64,000 nucleotides of DNA from Paracoccaceae bacterium (GTDB lineage Bacteria; Pseudomonadota; Alphaproteobacteria; Rhodobacterales; Rhodobacteraceae): NCBI GenBank assembly GCA_024742405.1, contig JANSYP010000001.1, forward strand, positions 1,550,001 through 1,614,000, read 5' to 3'. The notes under the pieces are model-generated. The model saw nothing but the letters and a program-made list of their open reading frames with translations, searched no databases and was not told the origin of the DNA. The position numbers and the translations under genes were made by a program. Shown here one piece after another: positions 22,759 through 31,667 of this stretch. How positions within the stretch are numbered: position 1 is the stretch's first letter; each line of letters opens with the position of its first letter.

Positions 22759-22815
22759 GGCCGCACAAAACCTTTGGCCTGAACCCGTAACCATCTGTCC
22801 CAAAATCCAAACGAA

Positions 22816-22847
22816 GTTGACCCTACGTTGCCTACGTAAGGGTCAAC
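22816..22847. repeat. Inverted repeat upstream of the first VPLPA-CTERM gene
   Basis: Arms GTTGACCC (22816-22823) and GGGTCAAC (22840-22847) are perfect complements separated by 16 bases that contain TACGT twice. The repeat ends 21 bases before the ATG at 22869 and contains a TTGACC that could be a -35 box. This is the layout of an operator or of a hairpin in the leader; no specific regulator is recognised. Confidence 0.5.
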
Positions 22848-22868
22848 AGTTTGTTTGGAGGGATCAAG

Positions 22869-23606
22869 ATGACACGGAATATCATAGCTGCAGCAGTGAT
22901 TTCGCTCTGTGCCTCCTCGGCCGGGGCCGCGGTGGTCAACATCACCGGTGACACCGATCTGACCAACACCTACACGCCGGTTGCCAGCGGCAATCATGGT
23001 CTGGAACTGCGCGATGGCCGCAAGGGCGCGCGTGACTGGGAACTGGGCCTGGGCACCAACACGCAACGCTCTGGCCAGTTCGACCAGGAGCGGCGGTTCA
23101 GTTGGGACGACGGCACCCTGGACACCGGCAAGGGCAGCTATCAATGGGCGTTCGAGTTCATCTATAGCGGCGGGACCAGCGAGTTCCGGATCTGGGACAC
23201 GATCACGCAGTCCGCCAATGACGCGATCGAGCTGAGCTATGACGGGCTGATCACGGGCGGCAACACGATCAATATCTTCACCAAGCGCGGGGCGGCCATC
23301 AATATCGAGGAGATCGATGGCGAGACCTTGGATTTCACCTTCGGGGATCTGTCGCCGGTGAAAGGCTACCGGGACTCCCACGGCTACATCTACTCCGCCG
23401 ATTTCGGTGACGGGTTCACCATGGCCGGCACGCTCGACATGTTCGATGAAGGACGCGGCTCGAAGCACGGGATCCGGATCGGGCTTGGCAACATCGACGG
23501 TGCCCCCGATCCGATGGCCCCGGTGCCGGTGCCTGCGGCCCTGCCGCTCCTCGCCGCCGGCCTGGGCGGGCTTGTCTTCCTGCGCTCCCGCCGGCGCCGC
23601 GCGTAA
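22869..23606 (+). CDS. VPLPA-CTERM sorting domain protein, secreted
   Basis: A 245-residue exported protein of unknown function. It begins with a signal peptide (MTRNIIAAAVISLCASSAGA) preceded by a strong GGAGGG ribosome site, which sets the start at 22869. The body is acidic, rich in beta-type sequence, Gly and Asp, and has no domain I recognise. It ends VPVPAALPLLAAGLGGLVFL followed by RSRRRRA, a VPLPA-CTERM signal: a proline motif, one membrane helix and an arginine cluster, the target of an exosortase-type enzyme (XrtD-like). No exosortase lies in this window. A terminator follows. Confidence 0.85.
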   Translation: MTRNIIAAAVISLCASSAGAAVVNITGDTDLTNTYTPVASGNHGLELRDGRKGARDWELGLGTNTQRSGQFDQERRFSWDDGTLDTGKGSYQWAFEFIYSGGTSEFRIWDTITQSANDAIELSYDGLITGGNTINIFTKRGAAINIEEIDGETLDFTFGDLSPVKGYRDSHGYIYSADFGDGFTMAGTLDMFDEGRGSKHGIRIGLGNIDGAPDPMAPVPVPAALPLLAAGLGGLVFLRSRRRRA

Positions 23607-23634
23607 CCGGTCCGGACCGCCGAAGAACGACGAA

Positions 23635-23660
23635 GACCGCTCCATTGGGGCGGTCCTTTT
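23635..23660 (+). terminator. Rho-independent terminator after the VPLPA-CTERM gene
   Basis: GACCGCTCC pairs with GGGGCGGTC (one G-T wobble) across a three-base loop and is followed by CTTTT. It lies 29 bases past the stop codon. Confidence 0.7.
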
Positions 23661-23722
23661 CCATGTTCAGAAGTGCTGCGCCAAAACTCGCGACGCCTAG
23701 CGCTACGGGCGTCCCGGAACGG

Positions 23723-24547
23723 CTAGGACGTCGCACCATCGGTATCGAGCTGGTCGATCCAGACTTCGAAGCCAGTCAGTGTGTGGGGTCCGAAACTGTG
23801 GGTCAGCGGGACGTCGGCCGCGTCGCGCCCCCGGCCGATCAGCACCCGGCCATAGCGCGTATCATTGTTGCGCGGATCAAAGACCCACCAGCGCCCGCCG
23901 AGATAGACCTCCATGAACGCCGCGAAATCCTGCGGCGGCCAAGGCTCGGGCTGGTTCACGTCGCTGATATAGCCGGTACAATAGCGCGCCGGGATGTTGA
24001 GCGCGCGGCAGAAGGCGATGGCCAGATGGGCAAAATCGCGGCAGACCCCCTGCCGCGTCTCGTACGCCCCGGCCGCCGTGCGGGTGTGGTCGGCCTTGCC
24101 ATAGTCGAACCCGATATGGTTGTGGACGAAATCGCAGATCGCCTGAACCCGCGCCCAGCCGGGGGGCGTCTGACCAAAGAGCGACCATGCCGTATCCAGA
24201 AGCAGATCGCTGTCGCAATACCGGCTGGGAAGCAGATACTCCAACGCATCCGCGGGCAGCTGCTCGACCGGAACCTGCGCGGCGTCGGGGGCGGCCGGGT
24301 CCGGCGTGCCATCGTCGCGGAGCACGCCATCCGTGCGCACCGAGAACGTCCCCGCCGGGGCGACCAGACGCGCGCACCAGTTGCCGAACCCGTCGCGGTA
24401 GCTTTCCACCGGCACCGACGGCTCGGTGATCAGAAAGTCGGGACGTTCCAGATCGCCGGCCCGCGAGAAATGGACGTTGAGCAGAAGGATCATGGGTGTT
24501 GGCTGCGGGAGTTCGTAGCTCAGCTTGCAGCCCAGGCGCAGACGCAT
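23723..24547 (-). CDS. Transglutaminase-like protein, catalytic His apparently replaced
   Basis: A 274-residue protein of the bacterial transglutaminase-like cysteine-protease family, with an N-terminal beta region (residues 1-110) and a core domain. The start is set at the ATG at 24547 (MRLRLGCKLSYEL), the family's usual N terminus. The nucleophile is Cys169 in TRQGVCRDFAHLAIAF and the triad Asp is Asp224 in WWVFDPRNN. The third residue is expected as DFHAW; here residues 207-211 read DFAAF, so Ala209 sits where His is usual. The C-terminal GRGRDAADVPLTHSFGP fits the family. It may be inactive, or use another residue. It lies 196 bases beyond the DUF3047 gene. Confidence 0.85.
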   Translation of the reverse strand: MRLRLGCKLSYELPQPTPMILLLNVHFSRAGDLERPDFLITEPSVPVESYRDGFGNWCARLVAPAGTFSVRTDGVLRDDGTPDPAAPDAAQVPVEQLPADALEYLLPSRYCDSDLLLDTAWSLFGQTPPGWARVQAICDFVHNHIGFDYGKADHTRTAAGAYETRQGVCRDFAHLAIAFCRALNIPARYCTGYISDVNQPEPWPPQDFAAFMEVYLGGRWWVFDPRNNDTRYGRVLIGRGRDAADVPLTHSFGPHTLTGFEVWIDQLDTDGATS

Positions 24548-24743
24548 ATGGGTTCTCGACTTGTGGACCCTCAGCCTACGCAGCTTTCCGACGTCTCCAC
24601 AACGGCCAGCGCGCGCAACGCGCGTGCTTTCGGGGTCTGCGCACCGAAGCGATGCCCAAAAGAGCACTTTGCCGCCGCCACCCGGGCACGATCAGCCGCG
24701 GGTCCCGGTTTCGCGTGAGCTCGAGCCCCGTACCCGCCGAAGG

Positions 24744-25922
24744 TCAGATGATGACCTGCCGGTCTACATCCGCAGCGCCCCCGAGGCTGACATCGGCATA
24801 GCGGCAGGAGCCCATGCGCCGCTGAAAGACCGACACCCCCAAAAGCCAGATCCGGTTCACACGGGTGGCGGGCCCGCCGATGATCTCGCGGTAGTCCTCG
24901 GTGATATTGCGGCTCTCCGAGAACCACTCGCCCAGACCCGCCCGCCCGCTGCGCTGCACCACGTGGGTCTCGATCGCGTCCCAGCCCGGGATCGGGCAGC
25001 GAAAAACCAGACCGGGCTCCAGCTCAGCGCTCCAGAAATAGGTGATGTCCTGGCCGTCATCGAACTCGACACCGATCGACAGGTAGTCATGGGTCGGGAT
25101 CTGGTTCTCAGCCGCCTCAGACGGAAGCTCCTCCACCAGCCAGCGCCAATCGAGCCGCAGATCATCGCTCAGCGCGTGATCGACATTCTTTTGCAGGATC
25201 GAGACGTTCTTGTGCGTGGTGCAGCACATCTCGTCGCCGCAGGTCTGAAAGATGCCGGCTTCGCCGAAACTGTAATGGTTCTGCCAGCCCTCGGGCGTTA
25301 CCTCGGGCAGGATCAGCCTGCGTTTCGCTTGAGCCACCAGACCGCCGACGTCGCCGGCCTCGGCCAGCCTGGTGATGCCCTCCAGCGGATCACCGGACCA
25401 GATGATCGCAGCGCCTTCTATCCGGCCGTCGGCCGCCTGATAGGCGTCCAGCGGCGTCCAGACCTCGCCTTCGGCATTGGCCCACTCTCCGGCGGCACGC
25501 GCCAGTTCCAGCTGCCCATCACGGGTGACCACCATCGTGCCGGCGTTGCCCATGGGCGAGTACATCGCTGCGCCCGGCGTGCGGGCGTGAAAGACCAGGC
25601 CGGGTTCGAACCACAGATCGAGGTCGCGCAGCAGGTGCCACCGTCCGCTCAGGAGAAAAGTCACGCTCTGACCGGCCTTGACGTCGGCAAGCTGGATCTC
25701 CCAGGGCAGTGTTTTACCTGTGATCACGAAGGGGACAAGCTGGCCGAGCGATGCGCCGCCGGCGGTGTCAAACAGGCTCTGTACCTCCGTGGTAAAGGTG
25801 CCATCCGGGAAAAGCGCCGAAAGCGCCGCTTTCGGGGTGGCCAATGCCGCGATGCCGGCTGCGGCGGCTCCGCCCAGAATTTCCCGGCGGTTCAAATGGG
25901 CGGCGGACAGACAACAGGGCAT
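24744..25922 (-). CDS. DUF3047 domain protein with Tat-type signal
   Basis: A 392-residue exported protein. Residues 10-35 hold a Tat-like signal (LNRREILGGAAAAGIAALAT). The middle (about 55-150) is a beta domain (WHLLRDLDLWFEPGLVFHAR) similar to sugar-binding lectin-type folds. The C-terminal 190 residues match DUF3047: LDWRWLVEELPSE, HDYLSIGVEFDDGQDITYFW, RSGRAGLGEWFSESRNITEDY and the final GSCRYADVSLGG. A Cys-rich TCGDEMCCTTHKN segment lies in between. GGAG precedes the ATG at 25922. The function of DUF3047 is unknown. Confidence 0.8.
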   Translation of the reverse strand: MPCCLSAAHLNRREILGGAAAAGIAALATPKAALSALFPDGTFTTEVQSLFDTAGGASLGQLVPFVITGKTLPWEIQLADVKAGQSVTFLLSGRWHLLRDLDLWFEPGLVFHARTPGAAMYSPMGNAGTMVVTRDGQLELARAAGEWANAEGEVWTPLDAYQAADGRIEGAAIIWSGDPLEGITRLAEAGDVGGLVAQAKRRLILPEVTPEGWQNHYSFGEAGIFQTCGDEMCCTTHKNVSILQKNVDHALSDDLRLDWRWLVEELPSEAAENQIPTHDYLSIGVEFDDGQDITYFWSAELEPGLVFRCPIPGWDAIETHVVQRSGRAGLGEWFSESRNITEDYREIIGGPATRVNRIWLLGVSVFQRRMGSCRYADVSLGGAADVDRQVII

Positions 25923-25982
25923 GCGGGGGTCTCCTCTCCAGTTTACTGAAGACCGCGCTACCGCTGTTGCGCACCCGCCGGG

Positions 25983-26369
25983 TCAGGAGACTGTAAGATT
26001 CTTGTAAATTCGCTGTAAGCCGGGACGCGCCCCTGCCCTGTTTCTCAGTAGCAGCGGTTCGGGGTCGAAACGACACCCACACCACGCACCGGCGGACGAT
26101 CTGCAAGCCATCGGTACAGGCCTCGATCTTGCGGCACAGCTTGGCGACGATCCGGTCGAGCGCGCGGCTGTCAGGCATGTCGTCGCGCCTCTGGACCTCA
26201 TCGAACACCCGGTCGCGGCGCGGCGCCCGACCAGCATGGCAGTGCAAATCTCGGGCAGCCGCGACTCCCGCGAACTCAGATCGATCCGTTCGGAACAGCC
26301 GACGCGCCAGGCCCGCGAGGTATCTGGATCGACATGGAGGTCTGCCACTCTGAATTGCCCCAAGGGCAC
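25983..26369 (-). pseudogene. Remnant of an OmpR/PhoB-type response regulator (DNA-binding domain)
   Basis: Read on the minus strand, three pieces in alternating frames rebuild an OmpR-type winged helix: first VADLHVDPDTSRAW and ERIDLSSRESRL (frame a), then HAGRAPRRDRVFDEVQRRDD, SRALDRIVAKLCRKIEA and GLQIVRRCV (frame b), then CGCRFDPEPLLLRNRAG to a TGA at 25983 (frame a again). This is the usual order: beta-strand platform, recognition region, then the LRRKIEA and RGVGYRF wing. At least two compensating frameshifts are needed, near 26235 and near 26065. No receiver domain is recognisable upstream, so the gene is both truncated and frameshifted. No partner kinase lies nearby. Confidence 0.7.
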
Positions 26370-26566
26370 GGACCGTTGGCGACGGTGTCTGAACCTCCAC
26401 GCTGCGAGCGGCGCCGCCCGCAGATTTGAGCGAGCAGACCGGACTGCCCAACAGGCTGCCTCCCGGATTAGGATAGCCCCAGATGCGCGGCGCTTCAGCG
26501 GGCCGATGCCTTCAAGTCGGTATTGACGGACCCGAGACTACTATTCGCAGACTTAGGGCGGCGCGG

Positions 26567-27517
26567 TCAGGCTTTGGCGATCTGCGCCTGACGGTTCTCG
26601 CGCAGACGGGCGAAATCATCGCCCGCGTGGTAGCTCGACCGCGTCAACGGCGTGGCGGAAACCATCAGGAAGCCCTTGCCATAGGCGGCTGTCTCGTAGC
26701 TCGCGAACTCTTCGGGCGTGACGAACCGATCGACCCGGTGGTGTTTCGAGGTCGGCTGCAGATACTGGCCGATGGTCAGGAAATCCACGTCGGCCGCGCG
26801 CATGTCGTCCATCACCTGATGCACCGACTGCTTGTCTTCGCCGAGCCCGACCATGATGCCGGACTTGGTAAAGACGCTCGGGTCAAGCTCCTTCACCCGC
26901 TGCAGCAGACGCAGGCTGTGGAAATAGCGCGCGCCCGGGCGCACCTCCGGGTAGAGGCCAGGGACGGTTTCGAGGTTGTGATTGAAGACGTCCGGTTTCG
27001 CCGCCACCACCGTTTCCAATGCGTCAGGCGCGCATTTCAGGAAATCCGGGGTCAGGATCTCGATCGTGGTGTCCGCGCTGCGATGGCGGATGGCGCGGAT
27101 GGTCTGGGCAAAGTGATCCGCCCCACCGTCCTTGAGATCGTCGCGGTCAACGGAGGTGATCACGACATGGTTCAGGCCGAGCTTCTGCACGGCATCGGCG
27201 ACGCGGCCGGGCTCGAACACATCCAGCGTATCGGGCTTGCCGGTGGCGACGTTACAGAACGTACAGCCGCGGGTGCAGATCTCGCCCATGATCATCATTG
27301 TCGCGTGGCCCTGGCTCCAGCATTCTCCCGCATTGGGGCAGCCGGCCTCTTCGCAAACGGTCACGAGTCGGTTTTCGCGGATGATCTCGCGTGTCCTCTT
27401 GTAACCTTCGCTGCCCGGCGCCTTGACGCGGATCCAGGACGGTTTCTTCGGCTGGACATTATCGACACGGTGCGCCTTTTCGGGGTGCCGCTGGTCGGGG
27501 AGCTTGAGATCACGCAT
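26567..27517 (-). CDS. lipA: Lipoyl synthase
   Basis: LipA is a radical-SAM enzyme that inserts two sulfur atoms into octanoyl groups on lipoyl domains. The 316 residues hold the auxiliary-cluster cysteines ([14 protein letters not shown]), the radical-SAM triad ([10 protein letters not shown]) and the usual [24 protein letters not shown] and GIMVGLGE segments; the conserved terminal RSSYHAGD serine motif is present. The ATG at 27517 opens [17 protein letters not shown], typical of Rhodobacteraceae. It appears monocistronic. Confidence 0.97.
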   Translation of the reverse strand: MRDLKLPDQRHPEKAHRVDNVQPKKPSWIRVKAPGSEGYKRTREIIRENRLVTVCEEAGCPNAGECWSQGHATMMIMGEICTRGCTFCNVATGKPDTLDVFEPGRVADAVQKLGLNHVVITSVDRDDLKDGGADHFAQTIRAIRHRSADTTIEILTPDFLKCAPDALETVVAAKPDVFNHNLETVPGLYPEVRPGARYFHSLRLLQRVKELDPSVFTKSGIMVGLGEDKQSVHQVMDDMRAADVDFLTIGQYLQPTSKHHRVDRFVTPEEFASYETAAYGKGFLMVSATPLTRSSYHAGDDFARLRENRQAQIAKA

Positions 27518-27619
27518 GAATTATTGCCTCCGTGCCCGGACTATAGGGCAACAAGGCTGCCCTGTCCCGTGGCATTCCGGCATAGCCGCCTTGCGCCAAG
27601 CGATTGCGCAAGGCGCACG

Positions 27620-28285
27620 CTACCCTGAAGTCGGGGCAACCAAGGCCGGAAAACGATACTCGATCGCATCGCCAAGGCCGGTCAGCACCATTTCCACAGC
27701 GACGGCCGTCAGAACGATCCCCATGATCCGGGTCAACAGGCTGATGGCTGTATTGCCGAGCAGCTTGGTAATCGGCGCGGCGAACAGAAGCGAACCGCCG
27801 ACGACCAGCGCAACAACGAAGACCGCAGGGACCAGACTTGCGAGTTCGGCGCGCGTGTCGAGTTGGTGGGCAAACACGATCGAGGTCACGATCGCGCCGG
27901 GACCGAAGGTCAGCGGAATGGCCAGCGGAACGACGGCAAGGCTCGACCTTCTCGCCTTGAGATCTGCGGCAGGCTGGTCGCTGATCGCGGCCGGTCCCCT
28001 GGCGTTCAGCATCGACAGTCCGATCCCGAAAATGATGATGCCGCCCGCTACGCGAAAGGCCGGAATGCTGATCCCGAAGACGGAGAGGATCTCCTCGCCG
28101 ACAACAACGGCGATCAGAGCGGTGACAGCGACGCTGAGCGTGACGACCATGGCGGTTCGACGCCTTTCGGCAGTCGTGTACCCGTTGGTGAAACTGATGA
28201 AGATCGGGAGGCCGTAAAGCGGGTTGACCAGGGCGATCAGCGCCGCCAGGAACTTGAAAAAGACGACCTGATCGAACCCCTCCAC
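27620..28285 (-). CDS. MarC family integral membrane protein
   Basis: A 221-residue protein with six hydrophobic segments. LVNPLYGLPIFISFTNGYT near the N terminus is the MarC/UPF0056 signature, and VPLAIPLTFGPGAIVTSIV is the second conserved loop. MarC was once linked to multidrug resistance, which has since been disputed; the function remains unknown. It lies about 100 bases upstream of lipA on the same strand, but no operon is evident. Confidence 0.92.
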   Translation of the reverse strand: MEGFDQVVFFKFLAALIALVNPLYGLPIFISFTNGYTTAERRRTAMVVTLSVAVTALIAVVVGEEILSVFGISIPAFRVAGGIIIFGIGLSMLNARGPAAISDQPAADLKARRSSLAVVPLAIPLTFGPGAIVTSIVFAHQLDTRAELASLVPAVFVVALVVGGSLLFAAPITKLLGNTAISLLTRIMGIVLTAVAVEMVLTGLGDAIEYRFPALVAPTSG

Positions 28286-29120
28286 TACATCACCTTCTGC
28301 GCCGAACTTAGCAGCATTCCGGTTTCGTCCGACCCGTCTGGATGATGATGGGCAGGGTTTCTGGTTCGCCCATGACGGTTTGCTCTCTACGCGTCAGTCG
28401 TCGACCGCGCCCCTTTGCAGCCTCCTGTGAGGTCAGTCTACAGCCGGACCCGGTGCAAGCTCAACCGCTGCCGGGAATGGCGGCCTCTCTGGCGGTGCCG
28501 GCCTCTGAACAGCCCGTTTCCCGGCGCGGTTGGGTCCATCGACAACCTGCGCTTTGCCTTTCAGCCGGACCTGATCCTCTGATGACTTCCCGGTCCGTCA
28601 ACAAGGCGTCGACCCACCTATGACGCGCGTGCGTCTCAACGCTTCAGCCTGCGAGGGGCCGACAGAGGCAGCGTCGCGTGGCATCGTTTCGCCCCTTGTC
28701 CCGGTTGGAGCGCCGGTTGTACGCGTCTTTGAGCTTCCCGATTCTAGATGCTCTATCTTGCGGCGGCACAAAACCTTCCCGACGTGAGCAGTCTGCGTCA
28801 CGTACGCCCGGATCCGGCACAAGCGCCAAAACGCGGGGTGGCGCGATCTACGGCAATGTCTAAAGGCTCAAATGCGCTTGTCATTCGGGCAGCGAGGTCG
28901 CGTGCAACATGACCCGGCACAGGGGACGGCCGATGACGATTCCAGTCCCGAAATGACTCACTTTGCATGGGACGCCGCGTCGCCAAGAGTGCCTGCGCGC
29001 CTTGATCGCGGGGCTGAACGATGCGCCATGCAAGTGTCAGCGGGTCGCTCGACCTAGAGCGCGAACAGGAAGAACCGGGACACCGCCGCGCCGGCTCCCC
29101 AAAGACAGACGCCGCAACGC
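28286..29120. other. Gene-poor stretch, possible coding remnant
   Basis: No intact gene, tRNA or repeat is recognised in about 830 bases. All open frames are short and look like chance frames in high-GC DNA. One fragment on the plus strand, around 28530-28582, reads GAVGSIDNLRFAFQPDLIL before a TGA; this resembles the end of a secreted beta-rich protein, but the sequence before it is broken. The stretch may be the graveyard of one or more lost genes. Confidence 0.35.
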
Positions 29121-29149
29121 AAAACGGCCGCCCGGTCGGGGCGGCCGTT
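29121..29149 (-). terminator. Rho-independent terminator of rplM-rpsI
   Basis: On the minus strand a perfect 10-base stem AACGGCCGCC/GGCGGCCGTT with a seven-base loop is followed by TTTT. It starts 20 bases after the rpsI stop. Confidence 0.88.
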
Positions 29150-29168
29150 GGTCTTCGGGTCGGAACAC

Positions 29169-29663
29169 TCAGCGCTTGGAGAACTGGAAGCTCCGGCGCG
29201 CCTTGCGCTTGCCGTACTTTTTGCGTTCCACGACACGGCTGTCGCGGGTCAGGAAGCCTGCAGCCTTCAACGCACCGCGCAAGCTGGGATCGTAAAGCTG
29301 CAGCGCCTTGGAGATACCGTGCTTCACGGCACCCGCCTGCCCCGACAGCCCGCCGCCCTTGACGGTCGCCATCACGTCGAACTGGTCTTCGACCCCGGCG
29401 ACGGTGAAGGGTTGGCGCAGGATCATCTGCAGCACCGGACGGGCGAAATAGGTGCCCTGGTCACGGCCATTCACGGTGACCTTGCCGGAGCCCGGCTTGA
29501 TCCAGACCCGTGCCACGGCGTCCTTACGCTTTCCGGTCGCGTAGGACCGGCCGAGCGAGTCGCGCTCAGGCTCGCGCGGGGCGAGTTCGACCGCGGTCTC
29601 GGCCATGTCGTCGCCGCCGGCGATGGCGGTCAGTTCGTCGAGCGATTTGATCTCTTCAGCCAT
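29169..29663 (-). CDS. rpsI: 30S ribosomal protein S9 (uS9)
   Basis: S9 binds 16S rRNA in the head of the small subunit; its C-terminal tail touches the P-site tRNA. The 164 residues comprise a family-specific acidic N-terminal extension of about 35 residues ([17 protein letters not shown]), common in Rhodobacteraceae, and the conserved core [39 protein letters not shown] and the tail [17 protein letters not shown]. It follows rplM by five bases in the standard L13-S9 operon. Confidence 0.98.
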   Translation of the reverse strand: MAEEIKSLDELTAIAGGDDMAETAVELAPREPERDSLGRSYATGKRKDAVARVWIKPGSGKVTVNGRDQGTYFARPVLQMILRQPFTVAGVEDQFDVMATVKGGGLSGQAGAVKHGISKALQLYDPSLRGALKAAGFLTRDSRVVERKKYGKRKARRSFQFSKR

Positions 29664-29668
29664 CTCGG

Positions 29669-30130
29669 TCAGCTCCGGGTGTTTTTCTTGTTCATGGACT
29701 TGACGTCCAGCACTTCGGGCTGCTGGGCCTCGTGAGGATGCTCGGTCCCGCTATAGACGCGCAGATTGGAAAACTGCTTGCGGCTGAGCTTGTTGCCGGG
29801 AAGCATCCGCTGCACGGCCTTCTCGACCACGCGTTCGGGATGGGCGCCGTCCAGGATCTTGCCTGCGGTCGTCGAGCGTATCCCGCCGGGATAGCCGGTG
29901 TGGCGGTAGTAGGTCTTGTCCGCGCGCTTGTTGCCGGTCAGCTGCACCTTGCCCGCGTTGATCACGATGACATTGTCGCCCATGTCCATATGGGGCGTGA
30001 AGCTGGCCTTGTGCTTGCCGCGCAGGCGCATGGCGACGATCGAGGCAAGCCGACCCAGCACCACGCCTTCGGCGTCGATGATGATCCACTTTTTCTCGAT
30101 GTCAGCCGGTGTGGCTGTGTAGGTTTTCAT
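29669..30130 (-). CDS. rplM: 50S ribosomal protein L13 (uL13)
   Basis: L13 is an early assembly protein of the large subunit. From the ATG at 30130 ([15 protein letters not shown]) it has 153 residues with the conserved [37 protein letters not shown] and [16 protein letters not shown] segments. The longer open frame to 30172 has no homology. rplM is the first gene of the operon, with a plausible sigma-70 promoter about 55-80 bases upstream. Confidence 0.98.
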   Translation of the reverse strand: MKTYTATPADIEKKWIIIDAEGVVLGRLASIVAMRLRGKHKASFTPHMDMGDNVIVINAGKVQLTGNKRADKTYYRHTGYPGGIRSTTAGKILDGAHPERVVEKAVQRMLPGNKLSRKQFSNLRVYSGTEHPHEAQQPEVLDVKSMNKKNTRS

Positions 30131-30184
30131 AGGTTTCTTTCGGCTCGGCAGCGGGCGAAGGCCCGGGTGCATTCGGATTGCGCG

Positions 30185-30212
30185 GTTCTATAGGTTGCAC
30201 CGGCGCAGTCAA
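30185..30212 (-). promoter_or_regulatory. Probable sigma-70 promoter of rplM-rpsI
   Basis: On the minus strand TTGACT (30207-30212) and TAGAAC (30185-30190) are 16 bases apart. Transcription would start near 30178, about 48 bases before the rplM ATG. The -35 box is close to consensus and the -10 is moderate. Confidence 0.45.
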
Positions 30213-30332
30213 TGCGCAGCCACCACATTTAAACGTTGTATTTCAGTGGTTTGTAAATATGGTATATGAATACCACACACCAAGACGCAAGATGACGCCC
30301 GGTGAGGGGAGTCTCCCGTGACAAAAGCAGGC

Positions 30333-30604
30333 TCAGGCGCGCCGGATGATCAGACCGAACACGGCCAGCCCCGCGACCAGTAGCGGCAGACCGATTGGCA
30401 GTGGAACGGTGGCAGCGGGCATTCCGCGCGGATCGCCCTGGACGGGACAGAGAGTGCAGCTCACCGTAGGACTGGTCGATGCCACTGGCAAAAAACCGTC
30501 CCTTCGAGACTGCCGCTGAACCCCGACACGATCGCCTCGGGCGCCGGAACAGAGCCGATAATCTTGGAGTTCAGCGAGGACTCCGTGGCAAAGAAGAAGC
30601 TCTA
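30333..30604 (-). pseudogene. Decayed VPLPA-CTERM protein gene (C-terminal part)
   Basis: The last 35 codons on the minus strand read AATVPLPIGLPLLVAGLAVFG followed by LIIRRA and a TGA at 30333: a clean VPLPA-CTERM sorting signal. Upstream pieces, SSLNSKIIGSVPAPEAIVSG and FSGSLEGTVF, are in another frame; the break is near a run of six T (about 30490), and a further shift is needed before the sorting signal. An in-frame TAG at about 30604 and the lack of any signal peptide show that the 5' part is gone. It lies between rplM and a divergent enoyl-CoA hydratase gene. Confidence 0.7.
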
Positions 30605-30868
30605 GACGGTGCGCTGCCTCTTACGCTCTGCCGGTAAGGCTCGGTTAGACTTCCGGTCGCTCTGTCACCCTCGGGCGTGCTCGCGACGCAGCTCCACTCA
30701 GACTGCGAGGTGTTACGGATATGGCCGCGCGGGCCATCTTCCGACCCTCCGATAATGCCGCAAGAGTTCAACGCCCTCGAAAGCCGGCGCTTCCATAGCG
30801 CGCGAATTCTGCTTTCCTCGGCGCCCCTGCCCCCCTAGCGTCGCGCACAGGATGACCCCGGGGGGAGC

Positions 30869-31663
30869 ATGACCGATACAGATCTCGTCCAGCGCAGCGA
30901 CCATGGCGCCGTCGCGCGGTTGGTTTTCAACAATCCAGCAAAGCTCAACGCGCTCTCGACCGATATGCTGATCGCGTTTCGCGGCCGGTTGGAGGCCATC
31001 GCCGCCGATCCTGGCATTCACGCCGTGATCCTTTCGGGGGCGGGCAAGGTCTTTAGCGCCGGCCACGATCTGCGCGAGATGACGGACGCGCGGCAGGCAC
31101 CCGATGGCGGCAAGGCCGCGTTCGAGACGCTGTTCGACCGACTGGTAGGTTCGCTCCGCGTGATGCGCGAGATGCCCCAGCCGGTGATCGCTCAGGTCCA
31201 CGGCATCGCCACCGCGGCAGGCTGTCAGATCGTGGCGAGCGCGGACATGGCCGTCGCTGCGGACGGCACCCGGTTCGGGGTCAACGGGGTCAATATCGGC
31301 CTCTTTTGCTCCACACCGATGGTCGCGCTGACCCGCAATTTGCCGCGCAAGCAGGCGTTCGAGCTTCTGACGACCGGAGGCTTTATCGAAGCAGACCGTG
31401 CCGCGGAGCTTGGTCTCATCAACCGCGCCGTGCCCGGCGACCAGTTGCACGACCATGTGCAGCAGCTTGCCGAGACCCTCGCCGCGAAACTGCCCGCCGC
31501 GATGCGCGTCGGCAAACGTCTCTTCTATGACCAGCTGGAGCAGCCGGTGGACGCGGCCTACCGGATGACGGCCGCCGCAATGGTGGAGAACATGCTCGAG
31601 CCCGACACCGCCGAAGGGATCTCCGCCTTTCTGGAAAAGCGTCCCCCCGACTGGTCCGGCTAG
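30869..31663 (+). CDS. Enoyl-CoA hydratase/isomerase family protein (ECHDC3-like)
   Basis: A 264-residue crotonase-fold enzyme. Oxyanion-hole segments are KVFSAGHDLREM and HGIATAAGCQIVASADMAVA; the acidic residue usual in the second active-site segment (GVNIGLFCSTPMVALTRN) is replaced, as in the ECHDC3-type subgroup, so true hydratase activity is uncertain. GGGGGAG precedes the ATG at 30869. It is convergent with, and only four bases from, the next crotonase gene, to which it is not closely similar. Confidence 0.88.
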   Translation: MTDTDLVQRSDHGAVARLVFNNPAKLNALSTDMLIAFRGRLEAIAADPGIHAVILSGAGKVFSAGHDLREMTDARQAPDGGKAAFETLFDRLVGSLRVMREMPQPVIAQVHGIATAAGCQIVASADMAVAADGTRFGVNGVNIGLFCSTPMVALTRNLPRKQAFELLTTGGFIEADRAAELGLINRAVPGDQLHDHVQQLAETLAAKLPAAMRVGKRLFYDQLEQPVDAAYRMTAAAMVENMLEPDTAEGISAFLEKRPPDWSG

Positions 31664-31667
31664 GGCC

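Noticed and set aside
30246-30276. Inverted repeat TGGTAT-ATGA-ATACCA in the rplM upstream region
   Set aside because: Six-base arms in AT-rich DNA are weak evidence, and the site lies upstream of the proposed promoter; nothing ties it to a regulator.
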